From Oleiagrimonas sp036379395 (lineage in GTDB: Bacteria; Pseudomonadota; Gammaproteobacteria; Xanthomonadales; Rhodanobacteraceae), in NCBI GenBank assembly GCA_036379395.1, contig DASVGR010000067.1, forward strand, positions 1 to 25,608: DNA of 25,608 bases, read 5' to 3'. How positions within the stretch are numbered: position 1 is the first letter of the stretch; each line of letters starts with the position of its first letter. The notes under the pieces were generated by a model. That model was not told the DNA's origin, did not search any database, and saw only the letters and a list, made by a program, of their open reading frames with translations. Of this stretch, positions 22,912 through 25,608 are shown piece by piece. The translations under genes were made by a program, and so were the position numbers.

Positions 22912-23037
22912 GACAAACTTTGGCCTGTTTGCGTTATCGGGGAAAAGGTAGCGCGCCCTAAGCTGGATTCACAGTGACGGAAGTTGCGGCGGCGACCGGA
23001 ACGGTTGTCACGAACCCGAACTTTTGCGGAGGGCGAC

Positions 23038-23346
23038 ATGCGACATCAAGTTTTCCATTTTCCCACACCACCGCAGACGGCGCCGACAGCGGACGCGCTG
23101 ACCACCTTCGTGGCCTGTGCGCAGCTGATGCTGGACGAGGCCACGCCCGAGGAGCGGCGTCGCCAGGCCGAGGCGCGCGCGTTGGCGCAATTGCCCGTGT
23201 TGCGTGCGTTGGGCGTGTTCGACCTGTTCGCCGTGCGCGATCCGGCGCTGGCGATGCTGTTGCGCGATGAACTGGCGCAGTTGGACCAGGCTCCGGCAAC
23301 GCTGGAAGGCCGTCCCCGGCATCGTGTGCACAAGTTGCGCACATAA
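23038..23346 (+). CDS. Conserved-looking small protein of unknown function
   Basis: A 102-residue protein with a strong ribosome-binding site (GGAGG about 6 bases before ATG). I do not recognise a family. It starts MRHQVFHFPTPP, has no signal peptide or membrane segment, and most of the centre is helical with Ala/Leu/Glu/Arg bias (EATPEERRRQAEARALAQLP), ending in a basic tail. It sits between the divergent AraC gene and the promoter of the MarR-efflux operon, and the latter starts 77 bp later. Good start signal and codon pattern argue that it is real; function is open. It might be a small regulator or partner of either neighbour. Confidence 0.6.
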   Translation: MRHQVFHFPTPPQTAPTADALTTFVACAQLMLDEATPEERRRQAEARALAQLPVLRALGVFDLFAVRDPALAMLLRDELAQLDQAPATLEGRPRHRVHKLRT

Positions 23347-23376
23347 ATAGCTGCGAAACAAGTATCTGCAATGTAT

Positions 23377-23400
23377 ATATTTGCCTTGACAAACAAATAT
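23377..23400. promoter_or_regulatory. Inverted repeat overlapping the marR promoter (candidate MarR operator)
   Basis: ATATTTG at 23377-23383 and CAAATAT at 23394-23400 are perfect inverted arms with a 10-base centre. The repeat covers the -35 box and half of the spacer of the promoter at 23386-23413. AT-rich dyads in this position are the usual autoregulation sites of MarR proteins. Confidence 0.6.
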
Positions 23401-23413
23401 CCTCGCCTAGAAT
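23386..23413 (+). promoter_or_regulatory. Sigma-70 promoter of the marR-efflux operon
   Basis: A perfect TTGACA -35 box (23386-23391), 16-base spacer, and TAGAAT -10 box (23408-23413, one mismatch) lie in an AT-rich island. Transcription would start about 23420, only some 3 bases before the ATG at 23423, so the mRNA would be nearly leaderless. Confidence 0.8.
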
Positions 23414-23422
23414 GGCGCCCCC

Positions 23423-23881
23423 ATGTGTCCCACCGAAGCCAATTGCAGCCAACCGCCGGAAAGCCTGGGCATTCTGTTGTCCCTGGTGAAATCCGAGCTG
23501 GTGCGCGCGCTTGAGCAGGAACTCGCCATCTCCGGCGTGGGCCTGCGTTTCAACCAGGTGCAGGCGCTCAAGCGCCTGCAGGTTCAGGGCCCGCAGGGCG
23601 CCGGCGAGCTGGCGCGTTCGATGGGCTACGACAACGGCGCGATGACGCGTCTGCTCGACCAGCTGGAAGAAAAGGGCTACCTCAAGCGCAAACCGGACCC
23701 GCAGGACCGGCGCGCGCTGCGCATCGAACTGACGCCGCGGGGCAAAAGCCAGGCTCGACAAATTGCCGGTTGCAGCGAGCGCGTGCTCGATGCGGCCCAG
23801 CGCGCGCTCAACGCGAGCGAGCGCGAACATCTCATTGACTATCTGCAGCGCGTTCTTGTCACGCTGCGCGAACCCAACTGA
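23423..23881 (+). CDS. MarR-family transcriptional regulator
   Basis: A 152-residue winged-helix regulator. Helices of the DNA-binding domain run about 45-90 (FNQVQALKRL…GAGELARSMGYDNGAMTRLLD) and the wing is EKGYLKRKPDPQDRRALRIEL, with the typical Asp-Arg-Arg motif; terminal helices (about 110-150) give the dimer interface. It is likely the repressor of the efflux operon that begins 12 bp after its stop codon, released by a phenolic or other toxic ligand. Two cysteines (Cys2, Cys8) lie near the N-terminus, but these are not conserved sensor positions known to me. The ATG has no Shine-Dalgarno; see the promoter entry. Confidence 0.92.
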   Translation: MCPTEANCSQPPESLGILLSLVKSELVRALEQELAISGVGLRFNQVQALKRLQVQGPQGAGELARSMGYDNGAMTRLLDQLEEKGYLKRKPDPQDRRALRIELTPRGKSQARQIAGCSERVLDAAQRALNASEREHLIDYLQRVLVTLREPN

Positions 23882-23893
23882 CCGCGAACCCGG

Positions 23894-25447
23894 ATGAATC
23901 CCATGCGATTGCGACTGTCCCCACTTGTCGCTGCCTGTGCCATGGCGGTGGTGCTTGCCGGCTGTGCTTCCAGCCGCGGCATCAAGCCGAGCGGGCAACT
24001 TGTCGGCGTCGACACGCTGCACGCCCAGCGCAGCCTGGCCGGCGCGCCGTTGACCCAGGCGGCCTGGCCCGCCAGCAACTGGTGGACCGGTCTGGATGAC
24101 CCGCAACTGGATGCGCTGGTCGCCGAAGCGCTCAAGCACAACCCCGACATCGCCATTGCCGCGGCGCGTGCGCGCGAGGCGCAGGCGCAGGCCGGCGTCG
24201 TCGATGCCAACCGCAAGCCGGGCGTGAAGCTGTCGGCCAGTGCCTCCGGCGCGTTCCTGCCGGGCACCATCCTGCCGGCGCCGCTGGGCGGCCATTTCGG
24301 CTGGGTCAAATACGGCTACCTCGGTTTCCATTGGGATCTGGATCTGTGGGGCGGCAAGCGCGCGGCCTGGGAAGCGGCCGTGGACCAGGCGCATGCCGCG
24401 CAGGTCGATGCGCATGCCGCGCGCCTGATGGTGTCGGTGGACGTGGCGCGCGCCTACGCGCAGCTGGGCTATGCGTTCAAGCAGCAGTCCATCGCGCACG
24501 AAGAATTGCAGCGCGCCGGTGATGCGCACAAGCTCACCGCGCAACGCGTGGAAGCGGGCATCGACAGCAAGCTGCAATTGAAGCGTGCCGACGCCGAAGT
24601 GGCGGCCGCGAAGGAACAGTCGGCCGCCGCAGGACGCGCCGTTGACGCCGCCCGCGTGGCGTTGTCGGTGCTGCTGGGCCAGGGCCCGGATCGCGGTCTG
24701 GACATCCATCAGCCGGCGCCGCTGGCACCGGCCAAGCTGGCCTTGCCGCCGAATTTGCCGGCCAACCTGCTGGGCCGCCGCCCCGATCTGGTGGCCGCGC
24801 GCTGGCGCGTGGAAGCGGCCGGTCGCTCGATCAAGGCGGCCAAGGCCAAGTTCCTGCCCGACATCAGCCTGGGCGCGATGGCCGGTCTCATCAACAAGGG
24901 CGGCGCGCCGCTGTTCGAGCTGCCGGCCAAGTTCTACCAGATCGCGCCGGCGCTGAGCCTGCCGATCTTCGATGGCGGTGCCCTGCGCGCCAACCTGGCC
25001 GGCCGCGACGCGCAGTTCGATCTGGCCGTGGCGACCTACAACAAGGCGCTGATCGGCGCGATCAACCAGGTGGCCAACGACGTGCAGGGCCTGCACGCTC
25101 TGGCCGCGCAATCGGCCGCGCAGCAGCAGGCGTTGACCGCCGCGCGCGAAGCCTGGCAGTTGTCCGAGCAGCGCTACAAGGCTGGCGTCGGCAGCTTCCT
25201 CGAAGCGTTGAACGTGCGCCAGCAGTTGTTGCAGGCCGAGCAGCTGGCCGCGCAATTGCACGCGCAGCAGGTCGACCTGTCGATCCAGCTGGTGCAGGCC
25301 CTGGGCGGCGGTTTCGATGCCGCGTCCCAGCCCGCCGTGCCGGCAGCGGCCGTGGCCGACAACCCGCCACCGGCACCGGCAACGTCGCACTGGCAGCCGC
25401 CTGCTCGCCACTCCCTTCCGCCCCGTCTTCTGCAATCCCAGCGTTGA
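23894..25447 (+). CDS. Outer-membrane efflux lipoprotein (NodT/OprM family)
   Basis: A 517-residue outer-membrane factor of a tripartite multidrug pump. A signal peptide with lipobox VLAGC (residues 20-24, Cys24) is followed by WWTGLDDPQLDALVAEALKHNPDI (about 63-86), the classic N-terminal block of the family, and two repeats of long periplasmic helices. The second repeat includes LLGRRPDLVAARWRVEAAG (about 292-310) and the beta-strand turn SLPIFDGGALRANLAGRDAQ (about 354-373). The C-terminus carries an extra Pro/Ala-rich tail of about 45 residues after VQALGGG. It forms the exit duct, here partnered by the EmrA-type adaptor. ATG 23894 is chosen; ATG 23903 is an in-frame alternative. Confidence 0.92.
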   Translation: MNPMRLRLSPLVAACAMAVVLAGCASSRGIKPSGQLVGVDTLHAQRSLAGAPLTQAAWPASNWWTGLDDPQLDALVAEALKHNPDIAIAAARAREAQAQAGVVDANRKPGVKLSASASGAFLPGTILPAPLGGHFGWVKYGYLGFHWDLDLWGGKRAAWEAAVDQAHAAQVDAHAARLMVSVDVARAYAQLGYAFKQQSIAHEELQRAGDAHKLTAQRVEAGIDSKLQLKRADAEVAAAKEQSAAAGRAVDAARVALSVLLGQGPDRGLDIHQPAPLAPAKLALPPNLPANLLGRRPDLVAARWRVEAAGRSIKAAKAKFLPDISLGAMAGLINKGGAPLFELPAKFYQIAPALSLPIFDGGALRANLAGRDAQFDLAVATYNKALIGAINQVANDVQGLHALAAQSAAQQQALTAAREAWQLSEQRYKAGVGSFLEALNVRQQLLQAEQLAAQLHAQQVDLSIQLVQALGGGFDAASQPAVPAAAVADNPPPAPATSHWQPPARHSLPPRLLQSQR

Positions 25448-25456
25448 GACACATCC

Positions 25457-25608
25457 ATGACTGACGCAACTTCTCCTGACACTGCCGCACAGGCATCTTC
25501 CAAGCCCAAGGGCAAGCGCAAGTTTTTCCTGCGCCTGGTGCTGGCCATCGTGGTGATCGCGCTGATCGCGTGGTTGCTGTGGTATTTCCTCGACGGCCGC
25601 TGGTACGA
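25457..25608 (+). CDS. EmrA/HlyD-type membrane fusion protein, N-terminal fragment
   Basis: The first 50 codons of a gene running off the right edge. The product starts MTDATSPDTAAQ, has a basic KPKGKRKFF segment and one membrane helix (about 26-43, LVLAIVVIALIAWLLWYF), then DGRWYE, matching the start of EmrA-type adaptors, which continue …TDDAYVxGN. These link an inner-membrane MFS pump (EmrB) to the outer-membrane factor encoded just upstream, with 9 bp between the genes. An emrB gene is expected next, outside the window. No strong Shine-Dalgarno is visible, so translational coupling to the preceding gene is possible. Confidence 0.82.
   Translation, partial: MTDATSPDTAAQASSKPKGKRKFFLRLVLAIVVIALIAWLLWYFLDGRWY

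Noticed and set aside
22958..25435. Very long open frame (over 800 codons) antisense to the marR-efflux operon.
   Set aside because: Its product is Arg/Gln/Gly/His-rich low-information sequence, as expected from the complement of GC-rich genes; the plus-strand genes match known families throughout.
1..25608. Search for tRNA, rRNA and riboswitch-like sequences.
   Set aside because: No cloverleaf with TTCGA-type arm, no rRNA blocks and no recognisable riboswitch core were seen by eye; a covariance-model scan would be decisive.

Overview
The window is GC-rich chromosomal DNA with tightly packed genes, and it reads as a gammaproteobacterium of the Xanthomonadales type, perhaps Rhodanobacteraceae (Rhodanobacter/Dyella relatives). 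That placement is inferred from overall gene content, high GC with GC-rich third positions, and a recurrent intergenic palindrome of the 'GTAGGAGCGCGCC…' kind familiar from pseudomonads and xanthomonads. It is not a database result. No rRNA, tRNA, CRISPR array, transposase or prophage gene was seen.

Layout. The left edge holds the tail of an L-lactate dehydrogenase gene (lldD-like). It is followed by a COG2509-type FAD-dependent dehydrogenase (385-2028), a convergent SAM methyltransferase (2111-2755), a YciI-like protein (2935-3267) and a sugar-porter MFS transporter (3328-4731), the last two sharing an A/T-flanked bidirectional terminator. A 537-bp non-coding stretch, with possible LacI-type operators and a palindromic repeat, precedes a four-gene Mla/MCE-type lipid transport operon (5269-8735: STAS-permease, ATPase, MCE protein, lipoprotein). 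Next come a 236-bp tandem duplication (8717-9188) and, on the minus strand, a membrane-anchored alpha/beta hydrolase, a MalY/PatB-type C-S lyase, and the compact cluster folE - EF-hand protein - dinG (transcribed right to left from 14607 to 11554). RmuC (minus) and a ferredoxin-reductase-like flavoprotein (plus) are divergent, and an RlmI-like rRNA methyltransferase converges on the flavoprotein.

The right third is more accessory in character. It has a 670-residue exported trypsin-like protease with a large unrecognised C-terminal region, noticeably lower GC and a hairpin-rich leader (about 18996-21252). It also has an AraC regulator next to an outer-membrane beta-barrel-like protein, a 102-residue protein I cannot assign, and a multidrug-efflux operon (MarR regulator, outer-membrane factor lipoprotein, EmrA-type adaptor running off the window). 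The MarR gene has a near-consensus promoter with an overlapping inverted repeat, consistent with autoregulation of the efflux operon, and its mRNA would be almost leaderless.

Most genes are housekeeping or common accessory genes. The points most worth a second look are the tandem duplication that copied the last 13 codons of the hydrolase, the exported protease with its unknown domain and structured leader, the exported EF-hand protein wedged between folE and dinG, the MarR promoter/operator architecture, and the orphan 102-residue protein.
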